10,793 nt of DNA from an uncultured Clostridia bacterium (GTDB lineage Bacteria; Bacillota_A; Clostridia; Oscillospirales; Oscillospiraceae), in NCBI GenBank assembly GCA_947167435.1, contig CAMVIC010000041.1, forward strand, positions 1-10,793, given 5' to 3'. Of this stretch, positions 1 through 7,151 are shown piece after piece (the first letter of the stretch is position 1; each line of letters opens with the position of its first letter). A program made the translations under genes and the position numbers. Under the pieces are notes generated by a model. It ran no database searches. It was not told where the DNA came from and was given only the letters and a program-made list of their open reading frames with translations.

Positions 1-60
1 TCCCGAGGCGAAAAACTCTGCGAGGCTTTTTCCTGAAGTCAAGTTTGCCTACAGCCCACG
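1..60 (+). other. tail of an upstream + strand transcript, identity unknown
   Basis: This stretch runs directly into the + strand terminator at 61-84, so it is the 3' end of something transcribed from outside the window. One frame is open from position 1 and reads SRGEKLCEAFS before a TGA at 34-36, so it could be the end of a protein. Alternatively it is the 3' end of a structured RNA: the segment around 45-57 (GCCTACAGCCC) is faintly like the 3' side of 6S RNA, but this is only a resemblance by eye and no complete fold can be tested because the 5' part is missing. Confidence 0.3.
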
Positions 61-84
61 CCCGGTGCAACACCGGGCTTTTTT
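61..84 (+). terminator. intrinsic terminator of the upstream transcript
   Basis: A perfect 7-bp stem (CCCGGTG at 61-67 with CACCGGG at 71-77) closes a three-base loop and is followed by C and six T at 79-84. The T-run lies on the 3' side only for + strand transcripts, so it ends the gene or RNA entering from the left edge. Confidence 0.85.
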
Positions 85-99
85 ATTTCCCGAAACAGA

Positions 100-139
100 A
101 AAGGATCGGAGCTGGTTAAAACCAGTTTCGGTCCTTTTT
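100..139. terminator. bidirectional terminator at convergent gene ends
   Basis: A long hairpin pairs 100-115 with 122-137 (16 bp including several G-T pairs, loop TTAAAA). It has five T on the + side (135-139) and, read on the minus strand, a TTTT-containing tail. It lies 25 bp past the stop of the minus-strand Nudix-nitroreductase gene and just after the + strand terminator at 61-84, so it probably ends the minus-strand dnaE unit and backs up the + strand terminator. Confidence 0.75.
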
Positions 140-164
140 GCGTGTCATGCGCCTGCGCGAACCA

Positions 165-1133
165 TCAATTCTGCGGAAAGGAGTTGAACCAGGCCCGCTC
201 CGAAAACGCTTTCTTTTTCGGGGGAGCCGGCACGTCCTCACCGATTCCCACCGGCAGGAAGCAGACCAGCTCGTAATCCTCCGGAACGTGCAGAATCTGC
301 GCCATCCTGTCGCAGATCCGGTCGTCGTCGGTAATGTGGCCCTCGAACCAGCAGCTCTGATACCCCAGAGCCGTGATGGCCAGCAGCATATTCTCGATGG
401 CGGCGGCATAGTCCTGCACCGCGAAGCATTTGTCCCGGTAGGCGGGGATTCTCCGGGTCAGGACGCAGATGGCCGCGGGTGCGGTTTCGGCCACCGGCGG
501 GTCGATTGCCCGGAGAAGGGCGGAGAGCACTTCCGGGTCGTCGATGGCGATCAGGGACGTGGTCTGCCTGTTGCAGCCGGAGGGGGCAGCAAGGCCCGCC
601 TGCAGAATCCGGACCAGGTCCTCTCTGGGGACGGGGACGGCTTTGTACCTTCCCCGATAGCTGTGCCGGTGCTCAATTGCGTCCAATACGCTGCAGCAGG
701 CCGGAGAGTGCGCTTCCCGGGGCGTTTGCGGCAGGACGTCCAGGCGGCGCAGTTCCGATTGGATCCGCTCAAGGATGGTCCGGTCCGCCGGGAGCCAGTC
801 GACCTGATCCAGGCTCTTCACATCCAGCCATCTGGCGGCCTCGTGCTCCTTCAGAACCGGGGTTCCCTCCGTGATGGTGCACCAGAAGCACTGCATGCTC
901 AGATGAAAGAGCGGGTAATCGTACTCGACGGTGGCGAGACAGTCGCCTACCTGGATCTCGGTGTCAAGCTCTTCCCGGATCTCACGCACCAGCGCCTGCC
1001 GGGGTGTTTCGCCGGGCTCGATTTTCCCGCCGGGAAATTCCCAGCCGTCCTTGTAATCGCCGTAGCCGCGCTGGGTGGCAAAGATCCTGCTGCCGTCGCG
1101 GATGACGGCCGCTGCAACGTTCACTGTTTTCAT
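165..1133 (-). CDS. fused Nudix hydrolase-nitroreductase protein
   Basis: This 322-residue protein joins two enzymes in one frame. Residues 1-135 form a MutT-like Nudix domain: W31-E-F-P-G-G-K leads into a Nudix box with G36, E42, R50-E51 and E54-E55. The usual glycine near the end of the box is D57. Such domains hydrolyse oxidised or other nucleoside triphosphates. Residues from about 148 to 322 form a nitroreductase-family flavoprotein domain: R156-H-S-Y-R160 and A183-P-S-G-C-N-R-Q190 match the family's FMN-binding segments. This family reduces nitro compounds, quinones or flavins with NAD(P)H. The start has GGGAG about 7 nt upstream and lies 11 nt after the dnaE stop, so the two genes are probably translated from one mRNA. 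The join (about 136-147) is a short P/S-rich linker, and the open frame is continuous. The substrates of both halves are unknown. No signal peptide or membrane segment is visible; it should be cytosolic. Confidence 0.88.
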   Translation of the reverse strand: MKTVNVAAAVIRDGSRIFATQRGYGDYKDGWEFPGGKIEPGETPRQALVREIREELDTEIQVGDCLATVEYDYPLFHLSMQCFWCTITEGTPVLKEHEAARWLDVKSLDQVDWLPADRTILERIQSELRRLDVLPQTPREAHSPACCSVLDAIEHRHSYRGRYKAVPVPREDLVRILQAGLAAPSGCNRQTTSLIAIDDPEVLSALLRAIDPPVAETAPAAICVLTRRIPAYRDKCFAVQDYAAAIENMLLAITALGYQSCWFEGHITDDDRICDRMAQILHVPEDYELVCFLPVGIGEDVPAPPKKKAFSERAWFNSFPQN

Positions 1134-1144
1134 GATTTCTCCCT

Positions 1145-4100
1145 TTACTTTACCACCACGTTCTGCTCGCCCAGAAGCTCCTGCAGCTCCAGCACCAGGC
1201 CCTCATGGATCAGGCACCTGGTTCCGATGCGCTTTTGCTCCTTCTCGCACCAGATGACCATCTGTTGCTCTCCGGGGAACATGGTGAGGATCAGCTCGAT
1301 GCGCTTGAGGATCGGGTCAGAGCGGGAGGGGAGCTTCACCCACAGCTTCTGCTCCGGCCGGATTGCGCTCGCCGCGGGGGGTGGGGCGGCAGCGGCCAGG
1401 GTGTCCAGGTCCTGCAGGGGCCGGATGCTGTCCACCATCAGCTGGGGTTCCTTCTCGTCCCGTACGGAGATGCGCCCCCGCACCAGGATGGCGGCGTTGT
1501 CCTTTACAAAGCGACCGCCCTCGTCCAGAACGCGCTGAAAGGCGATCAGCTCCATGGAGCCGGTGTCGTCCTCCAGCATGATATAGCTCATGAGGGAGTT
1601 GTTCCTGGTGGTACGGGTCCGGCTGGAGGCAATCACGCCGGCCAGCGTCACAAACTGGTTGTCCGCAAAGCGGCGGGGCCCCTCCTCATCGGCAAAATCG
1701 CTCATCACGGCGCCGATGGGCACCGCGCCCAGCTTTTTCACCGCGTCCCGGTATTCGTCCATGGGGTGGCCGGTGAGATAGAGGCCGGTGACCTCTTTCT
1801 CCATGATCATGATCTCCTGCCGGGTAAACTCCGGCACGTCCGGGATGCGGATGCTTACCGGGGCGGCGTTCTGCCCCGCTTCCAGATCGCCGAACAGGTC
1901 CATCTGCCCGGATATGTTGTCCCGCTCCGCCTGAGCCACGGCGTCAAGCACCTGAACGTAAATCTGGATCAGGGCCTTGCGCCTGTAGCCCATGCCGTCA
2001 AAGGCGCCGGCGCGGATCAGATTTTCCACCGCCCGGCGGTTCAGGTCCCGGCCTGCCGTGCGCCTGCAGAAATCCTCGAAGCTCTGGAAGGGACCGTTTC
2101 GCTCCCGCTCGGCCACCAGGCTCTCAATGGCGCTCCAGCCGATGCCCTTGATGGCCACCAGCCCGAAGCGCAGGTCATTGCCGGAGACGGTGAAGTTTGC
2201 GTCGGACTCGTTCACGTCCGGCGGCAGCAGCCGGATTCCAAGTTCCTTGCATTCGGCGATGTATTCGGAGACCTTGGCGCTGTTATCCAGCACCGAGGTC
2301 AGCAGCGCCGCCATGTACTGCCGGGGATAGTGGCGCTTCATGTAGGCGGTGCGGTAGACCACGATGGCGTAGCTGACCGCGTGGGCCTTGTTGAAGGCGT
2401 AGCTGGCGAAGTCCAGAATTTCGTCATAGATGCTGTTGGCCACGTCCTCGGGGATGCCGCGCTTCATGGCGCCGTCGATGCCCCGGGTCTCGTCGCCGTG
2501 GACGAAGGCGACCCGCTCGGCGTCGATGACCTTGTGCTTCTTCTTGGACATGGCCCGGCGGATGTTGTCCGCCTGACCCAGGGAGAAGCCCGCCAGGGAG
2601 CGGAAGATCTCGATGACCTGCTCCTGATAGACGATGCAGCCGTAGGTGACCTCAAGAATGGGGCGCAGGCTCTCGTGCTTGTAGCGGATTTTTTCCGGGT
2701 GCTGGGACCACTCGATGAAGCGGGGGATGGAGTCCATGGGACCGGGCCGGTAGAGGGCGATGATGGCGGTGATATCCTCAATGCTTTTGGCCTTGATGCC
2801 GGTACAAACGCCGGTCATGCCCGCGCTCTCCAGCTGGAACACTCCCTCGGTGCGGCCGGCGGCCAGCATCTCGAAGGTCTCCCGGTCGTCCTCCGGGATG
2901 GTCTCCACCTTGAACTCCGGCCGGAAGCGGCGCACCAGCTTGGCCGCGTCCTCCAGGACGGTCAGGTTCCGCAGCCCCAGAAAGTCCATCTTAAGAAGGC
3001 CCAGCTCCTCCAGCGTCGTCATGGGATACTGGCAGACCACAGACTCGTCGTTTGTGGCCAGAGGCACGTATTCGTACACGGGATTTTCCGTGATGACAAC
3101 GCCGGCGGCATGGGTGGAGGCGTGGCGGGGCATGCCCTCCAGGGCCCTGGCCACGTCGATCAGCTTTCGGATCTGCTCGTCGCCCTCATACATCTCCTTG
3201 AGAGGCTTGGACAGGCGCAGCGCCTCCTCCAGGGTCATGTTCAGGGCCATGGGCACCTGCTTGGCCACCGCGTCCGTGTCGCCGTAGCTCACGCCCAGCG
3301 CCCGGCCTACGTCCCGGATGGCGCCCCGGGCGGCCATGGTGCCGAAGGTGACAATCTGGGCCACGTGGTCGTGCCCGTAGAGCCGGTTCACATAGTCGAT
3401 GACCTCGCCCCGGCGGTTGACGCAGAAGTCCACGTCGATATCCGGCATGCTCACGCGCTCCGGATTCAGAAAGCGCTCGAAGAAAAGACTGTACTTGATG
3501 GGGTCCACGTCCGTGATGTGCAGGCAGTAGGAGACCACGCTCCCCGCCGCGCTGCCGCGGCCGGGGCCTACGGGAATGCCGTTGCGCTTGGCGTAGCCGA
3601 TGAAATCCGAGACAATGAGGAAGTAGTCCACAAAGCCCATCCGGTGGATCATCTCCAGCTCATAGTCCAGCTGTCCGTGGACCTCAGGCCTGTCGGCAAA
3701 GCGTTCGGCAAAGCCCTGCTCACAGAGCCTGCGCAGATAGGCATAGCTGTCCGTCTCTCCGTCGGGGAGCTTGAAGCGGGGCAGATGGTAGTGGCCGAAC
3801 TCAAAGTCGTAATGGCAGCGCTCGGCGATTTTCACCGTGTTGTCCGCCGCCTCCGGGTACTCCGGGAAGAGGGCGCGCATCTCTTCCTCGCTTTTGAGAT
3901 AGAACTCATCCGTCTCAAATTTCAGGCGGTTCTTTTCGTCCACAGTCCGACCTGTCTGGATGCACATGAGCACGTCCTGATAATAGGCGTCTTCCTTCTC
4001 CAGATAGTGGGCGTCGTTGGTGAGAACCAGGGGGATCCCGGTGTCCCGGCTCAGACGGATGAGCCCCCTTGAGACGGTCAGTTCGTCGCGAATCCCGTGG

Positions 4101-4624
4101 TTCTGAATCTCCAGATAGAAATCCTCCCCGAAAAGGGCCTTCAGGTCCAACGCCCGCTCCCGGGCCTTTTCATATTCGCCCCGGAGCAGGGTCTGGGGAA
4201 TCTCGCCGGCCAGGCAGCCGGACAGGCAGATCAGCCCCTCGCTGTACTTGTGCAGCAGCTGCCAGTCGATCCGGGGGCGGACATAAAAGCCCTCGGTAAA
4301 GCCCGATGACACCAGGTAGCACAGGTTCCGGTAGCCGGTTTCGTTTTTGCACAGCAGAATCAGGTGGCTGTACTCCCGGTCGATGCTGCCCTCTTTTTCA
4401 AAGCGGCTGCGGGGCGCCACATAGACCTCGCAGCCGATGACAGGCTGAATACCCTCGGCCAGGCAGGCCTTGTAAAAGGCCACCGCGCCGTACATAACCC
4501 CGTGGTCGGTGATGGCCAGGGCGGTCTGCCCCAGCTCTTTGGCGCGCTTTGCGATCCGGTCGATCCGGCAGGCGCCGTCCAGCAGGGAATATTCCGTATG
4601 CACATGGAGATGGACAAAGGACAT
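1145..4624 (-). CDS. dnaE: DNA polymerase III subunit alpha
   Basis: This is a full-length C-family replicative polymerase of 1159 residues, about the length of the E. coli enzyme. Domains in order are: an N-terminal PHP domain (HLHVHTEYS at 5-13, TDHG at 39-42); the palm/fingers with GPGRGSAAGS at 353-362 and the catalytic PDIDVDF at 394-400 (D397 and D399); a third catalytic aspartate in KMDFLGLR (D547); a helix-hairpin-helix region; an internal beta-clamp-binding motif QMDLFG at 907-912; and an OB-fold from about 985 to 1070 (FVTLAGVIASSR), followed by a C-terminal tail. It synthesises chromosomal DNA at the replication fork together with the sliding clamp. Firmicutes normally also carry PolC, which is not in this window. 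The start at 4624 is preceded by AAGAAGGTAAT and fits the family N-terminus. The gene stands head-to-head with the small + strand gene at 4900; no convincing promoter was found by eye in the gap. The Nudix-nitroreductase gene follows 11 nt after the stop. Confidence 0.97.
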   Translation of the reverse strand: MSFVHLHVHTEYSLLDGACRIDRIAKRAKELGQTALAITDHGVMYGAVAFYKACLAEGIQPVIGCEVYVAPRSRFEKEGSIDREYSHLILLCKNETGYRNLCYLVSSGFTEGFYVRPRIDWQLLHKYSEGLICLSGCLAGEIPQTLLRGEYEKARERALDLKALFGEDFYLEIQNHGIRDELTVSRGLIRLSRDTGIPLVLTNDAHYLEKEDAYYQDVLMCIQTGRTVDEKNRLKFETDEFYLKSEEEMRALFPEYPEAADNTVKIAERCHYDFEFGHYHLPRFKLPDGETDSYAYLRRLCEQGFAERFADRPEVHGQLDYELEMIHRMGFVDYFLIVSDFIGYAKRNGIPVGPGRGSAAGSVVSYCLHITDVDPIKYSLFFERFLNPERVSMPDIDVDFCVNRRGEVIDYVNRLYGHDHVAQIVTFGTMAARGAIRDVGRALGVSYGDTDAVAKQVPMALNMTLEEALRLSKPLKEMYEGDEQIRKLIDVARALEGMPRHASTHAAGVVITENPVYEYVPLATNDESVVCQYPMTTLEELGLLKMDFLGLRNLTVLEDAAKLVRRFRPEFKVETIPEDDRETFEMLAAGRTEGVFQLESAGMTGVCTGIKAKSIEDITAIIALYRPGPMDSIPRFIEWSQHPEKIRYKHESLRPILEVTYGCIVYQEQVIEIFRSLAGFSLGQADNIRRAMSKKKHKVIDAERVAFVHGDETRGIDGAMKRGIPEDVANSIYDEILDFASYAFNKAHAVSYAIVVYRTAYMKRHYPRQYMAALLTSVLDNSAKVSEYIAECKELGIRLLPPDVNESDANFTVSGNDLRFGLVAIKGIGWSAIESLVAERERNGPFQSFEDFCRRTAGRDLNRRAVENLIRAGAFDGMGYRRKALIQIYVQVLDAVAQAERDNISGQMDLFGDLEAGQNAAPVSIRIPDVPEFTRQEIMIMEKEVTGLYLTGHPMDEYRDAVKKLGAVPIGAVMSDFADEEGPRRFADNQFVTLAGVIASSRTRTTRNNSLMSYIMLEDDTGSMELIAFQRVLDEGGRFVKDNAAILVRGRISVRDEKEPQLMVDSIRPLQDLDTLAAAAPPPAASAIRPEQKLWVKLPSRSDPILKRIELILTMFPGEQQMVIWCEKEQKRIGTRCLIHEGLVLELQELLGEQNVVVK

Positions 4625-4899
4625 AGGATTACCTTCTTAAATCTCAATAAGATAGGGCGTTTTCTTCATGACCTCAGAGTCAGCAGATGAAACACGAATT
4701 ATCACATTAAACACCCCCTCGATTATGTTTCAGTAAAATATCCGGCTGATGCCGCAGCTCAGAGTTTTCATCCGGGAGCTTTACAACCTGCATGGGTCAC
4801 ATGGCGGCATGATAGTTTTGTGACATACTGTGCACGTAAACAAGAGATGCGGTGAGTATCTCATGAAAAATACAAAATTCAAAAAGGAGGATAATTATT
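4625..4899. other. AT-rich intergenic region between dnaE and the small peptide gene
   Basis: This 275-bp stretch is more AT-rich than the genes to either side and has no supported gene. It must hold the dnaE promoter (minus strand) and the promoter of the small gene (plus strand). On the minus strand a TGATAAT block is a possible -10, but no -35 at good spacing is visible. On the plus strand TACTGT at 4826-4831 is a weak -10 candidate with no clear -35. A 7-bp hairpin (GAGATGC at 4844-4850 with GTATCTC at 4856-4862, loop GGTGA) sits just before the RBS of the small gene and would be in its 5' leader. Confidence 0.5.
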
Positions 4900-5139
4900 A
4901 TGACACTTACAGAACTTAACACCGGCAGACAGGCTGCAGCGGCAAAAAAACGGGAACTCAAAATGTCTGAATTGAGCAAGGTATCCGGTGCCAAAAACGA
5001 CTGTTGTATTATTCACTCATACAAAACAGGCAATTACAGGAAAACCCGGGTTGGCTTTATAACGCTGGCGGAATACGAGTATTTTTGCACGATGTGCGAA
5101 CAGTTTTTCTGGCAGGGAGAAATTGAATACTTCGAGTAA
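4900..5139 (+). CDS. small cysteine-containing peptide with a double-glycine-like leader
   Basis: I do not recognise this 79-residue protein. It has a very strong ribosome binding site (AAAAAGGAGG, ending 9 nt before the ATG) and a strong terminator 21 bp after the stop, so it is very likely a real, independently transcribed gene. Residues 1-31 resemble the leader of a peptide exported by a double-glycine peptidase transporter: L20, E24, L25, V28, G30 and A31 fall at the -12, -8, -7, -4, -2 and -1 places of that leader consensus. The remaining 48 residues (K32-E79) hold four cysteines as C35-C36 and C63-x-x-C66, and an aromatic end (YEYFCTMCEQFFW at 59-71). It could be a bacteriocin, a modified peptide precursor or a signalling peptide; the CC...CxxC pattern could instead bind a metal in a cytosolic protein. 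No transporter, peptidase, modification or immunity gene lies nearby. Its surroundings are more AT-rich than the flanking core genes, which suggests later insertion between the whiA operon and dnaE. Confidence 0.75.
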   Translation: MTLTELNTGRQAAAAKKRELKMSELSKVSGAKNDCCIIHSYKTGNYRKTRVGFITLAEYEYFCTMCEQFFWQGEIEYFE

Positions 5140-5159
5140 TCACAGGGTACCTGAAAGCT

Positions 5160-5186
5160 GCGGGGGCGCTTGCCCCCGCTTTTTTT
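5160..5186 (+). terminator. intrinsic terminator of the small peptide gene
   Basis: A perfect 8-bp GC stem (GCGGGGGC at 5160-5167 with GCCCCCGC at 5172-5179) closes a GCTT loop and is followed by seven T (5180-5186). It lies 21 bp after the stop of the 4900-5139 gene. Read on the minus strand it lacks a clean T-run, so it serves the whiA operon poorly; no better minus-strand terminator is seen between 5187 and 5277. Confidence 0.92.
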
Positions 5187-5277
5187 ATGAGAAGATACAG
5201 GACAGAGGGTGTGCCTGACTTAAGCAAAAGGCTTATTCAGTCGAAAGTGTTTGCTCGCCCTTCCCGGGCGCCGGGCA

Positions 5278-6180
5278 CTATTGGATCTGGGCCGCCAGAC
5301 TCAGAATCTTCTTCAGCCTGTGGTTCAGGCAGCTTTTGGACACCGGGGGGCTTGAAAGCAGGGCCAGGTCCGCAAGGCTTGCCGCCGGATTTGTGATGCG
5401 CAGCAGCGCCGCGTCCTTCAGCGGCTCCGGCAGGGAGTCCAGCCCGTAGGCCCGGGCATAGCGCCGGATGGCGTCCAGCTGCTCTTGGGCGGCGGCCACG
5501 GTCTTGTCGGCGTTGGCGGAGTCGCAGTTGATCTGCCGGGTGACGGTGTTGCGCATCTCCTTGTCCACCTTGGCGGTCATAACGCCCATGGCGGTCACCG
5601 GGGCGCCGATGGCGGTGAAGAAATCCGCGATGGCGTCCGCCCGCTTGAAGTACAGCAGGGCGTTGCCGCTGCGCCGGGTTTCCCTGGGGCTGAAGCCCAG
5701 GTCCAGCAGCACGGTGTACATCTCCCGGCTGACGCTTTGGTGGGGCGTGGCCAGCTCCAGATGATAGCGCTTGGCCGGATCGGTGACGCTGCCGCCGGCA
5801 AGAAAAGCGCCGCGGACAAAGGCCTCCGGGCAGCCCTCCTCCTCCAGCACGCCGAAATTGACGTGGTGGGAGAGGGTCCCCTCCGGGTCGGCGCCGAAGG
5901 CCTCCAGAATCCGGCGGAGCTTGTCGCGGTCGCTGATGAGCAGGGATTTCTTCCCGCCGCCCGCCTGGGCGGGGAGCTGGTCAAAGCTCAGATTGAAGGC
6001 CCGCTTGAAGAGCCTGGGTAGCCGTTCGGCCACGTCCGGGCTTGCGGTGATGAAGCGCGCCTCCCGGGCGGAGAAGCTGTTGCCGTACAGCAGAGCGCCG
6101 TAGCACTCCGCCAGGGCGGTGCTTTTTTTATCGATTCGGAGCTGGCACAGCTCCGCTTTCGCGTCGGATGAAAAAGACAT
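5278..6180 (-). CDS. whiA: WhiA-family sporulation/cell-division regulator
   Basis: This 300-residue protein has the WhiA layout: an N-terminal part related to LAGLIDADG homing endonucleases but used for protein or DNA contacts, and a C-terminal helix-turn-helix. The C-terminal signature is clear: NPAASLADLALL followed by SPPVSKSCLNHRLKKI at 277-292. WhiA is a DNA-binding protein needed for sporulation septation in Streptomyces and linked to cell division and growth in Bacillus. The start at 6180 was chosen over the longer open frame to 6267 because GGAGG lies 9 nt upstream and MSFSSDAKAELC is the expected family N-terminus. It is the last gene of the hprK-murB-rapZ-whiA operon, 91 bp after rapZ, and is convergent with the small peptide gene. 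Confidence 0.94.
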   Translation of the reverse strand: MSFSSDAKAELCQLRIDKKSTALAECYGALLYGNSFSAREARFITASPDVAERLPRLFKRAFNLSFDQLPAQAGGGKKSLLISDRDKLRRILEAFGADPEGTLSHHVNFGVLEEEGCPEAFVRGAFLAGGSVTDPAKRYHLELATPHQSVSREMYTVLLDLGFSPRETRRSGNALLYFKRADAIADFFTAIGAPVTAMGVMTAKVDKEMRNTVTRQINCDSANADKTVAAAQEQLDAIRRYARAYGLDSLPEPLKDAALLRITNPAASLADLALLSSPPVSKSCLNHRLKKILSLAAQIQ

Positions 6181-6271
6181 GGACAGAAACCTCCGGTTTC
6201 GCTGCGCTTTGAACACAGTTCCCGCATTTCCAAGTACTAAGCACAAAGAACCAGGCACTGAATACAAAGCG
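6181..6271. other. rapZ-whiA spacer with a degenerate direct repeat
   Basis: This 91-bp gap is longer than the other gaps in the operon (22 and 36 bp). It occupies the place where yvcK/glmR is found in B. subtilis and many relatives. No coding remnant of that gene is visible. It holds two related 15-mers (6234-6248 and 6255-6269) that agree at 11 of 15 positions, all differences being transitions. Confidence 0.5.
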
Positions 6272-7129
6272 TTATTTATCCTTATCCCGGTTTACGTTGA
6301 TGGAGCTGACGCCCTTGGCGTTGAGATAGTCGTTGATAGCCGCGGCGATGGCCACGCTGCGGTGGCGCCCGCCGGTGCAGCCCACGGCGAGGGTCAGGTT
6401 CAGCTTGCCCTCCTCCATATAGTGGGGCAGCAGAAAGTCCAGCATCTCCGCGATCATCTCCATGAAGCGGCGGGTCTGGGGATAGGAGAACACGTACTCC
6501 GCCACCGGCCGGTCCAGGCCGGAGAGCGGGCGCAGGCTTTCCACGTAGAAGGGGTTGGGAAGAAAACGCACGTCAAAGACCAGGTCCGCATCCAGGGGGA
6601 TGCCGTGCTTATAGCCGAAGGACATGACGGTCACGTTCAGCCCCCGGCGCTTGCCCTGCCCGGCAAAGAGGGAAAAGAGACGGTTTTGCAGCTGGCCAAG
6701 GGTCAGGTTGGAGCTGTTGACCACGAAATCCGCGTTTTCACGGATGGGGGCCAGCAGGTCCATTTCCCGCTGGATGGCCTGCTCCACGCTGATGCCCGGC
6801 CCGGACAGGGGATGGGGGCGGCGGGACTCCTTGTAGCGCCGCACCAGGGTGCGCAGGTCCGCGTCCATATACAGGATGCGCACGGTGCAGTCCATGGCCT
6901 TGAGCTCCTCCAGGATATTGAGCAGCTCCCCGAAGCCGTCCCGCTCCCGCACGTCCGTCACCAGCGCCACCTTGTCATAGCGGCCGTGGGCGTCCAGGCA
7001 CAGCTCCGCGAAGCGGGGCATCAGCGCCAGGGGCAGATTGTCCACGCAATAGTATTCCAGGTCCTCCAACACGTCCGCGGCGCGGCTCTTTCCCGCACCG
7101 GACAGGCCCGTTATGATTAAAAACTCCAT
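6272..7129 (-). CDS. rapZ: RapZ/YvcJ-family nucleotide-binding protein
   Basis: This 285-residue P-loop protein begins with GLSGAGKS at 8-15, followed by the family's VDNLP block at 29-33, and carries the C-terminal signature GCTGGRHRSV at 250-259. In E. coli RapZ is an adaptor that directs RNase E to the small RNA GlmZ and so controls glucosamine-6-phosphate synthase. The Bacillus homologue YvcJ binds and hydrolyses nucleotides and affects competence; its target is less clear. The start at 7129 has GGGGAG 5 nt upstream. It lies 22 bp after murB and upstream of whiA, the conserved Firmicute order except that yvcK is missing between the two. A role connecting amino-sugar supply to wall synthesis fits the neighbours but is inference here. 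Confidence 0.95.
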   Translation of the reverse strand: MEFLIITGLSGAGKSRAADVLEDLEYYCVDNLPLALMPRFAELCLDAHGRYDKVALVTDVRERDGFGELLNILEELKAMDCTVRILYMDADLRTLVRRYKESRRPHPLSGPGISVEQAIQREMDLLAPIRENADFVVNSSNLTLGQLQNRLFSLFAGQGKRRGLNVTVMSFGYKHGIPLDADLVFDVRFLPNPFYVESLRPLSGLDRPVAEYVFSYPQTRRFMEMIAEMLDFLLPHYMEEGKLNLTLAVGCTGGRHRSVAIAAAINDYLNAKGVSSINVNRDKDK

Positions 7130-7151
7130 ACGATCTCCCCCTGCCGCCTCT

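Noticed and set aside
1..60. 3' end of a 6S RNA
   Set aside because: There is only a short resemblance (a TACAGCC-like segment) and the pairing partner is outside the window, so it is recorded only as a transcript tail.
138..1538. 466-codon + strand open frame opposite the Nudix-nitroreductase gene
   Set aside because: It is antisense to two real genes, runs across their boundary, and its translation has no recognisable domain.
1205..4072. Very long + strand open frame of 955 codons opposite dnaE
   Set aside because: It lies wholly antisense to an unmistakable dnaE with all catalytic motifs. Its composition (rich in H, G, D, V, L) is typical of the reverse complement of GC-rich coding DNA, and it has no family motif.
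4863..4919. 18-residue leader peptide frame overlapping the RBS and start of the small peptide gene
   Set aside because: It has no good RBS of its own, and much of it is the A-rich RBS region itself. Translational coupling is possible but not supported.
4797..4994. 65-codon minus-strand open frame with a hydrophobic stretch opposite the small peptide gene
   Set aside because: No RBS is seen, and it overlaps the strong RBS and start of the + strand gene in antisense. The hydrophobic run comes from the A/T-rich RBS region read backwards.
5187..5396. 69-codon + strand open frame after the small gene's terminator
   Set aside because: It starts right after the T-run without an RBS and overlaps the 3' end of whiA in antisense.
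6181..6267. N-terminal extension of whiA up to 6267
   Set aside because: GGAGG 9 nt before the ATG at 6180 and the family-like N-terminus MSFSSDAKAELC support the shorter form.
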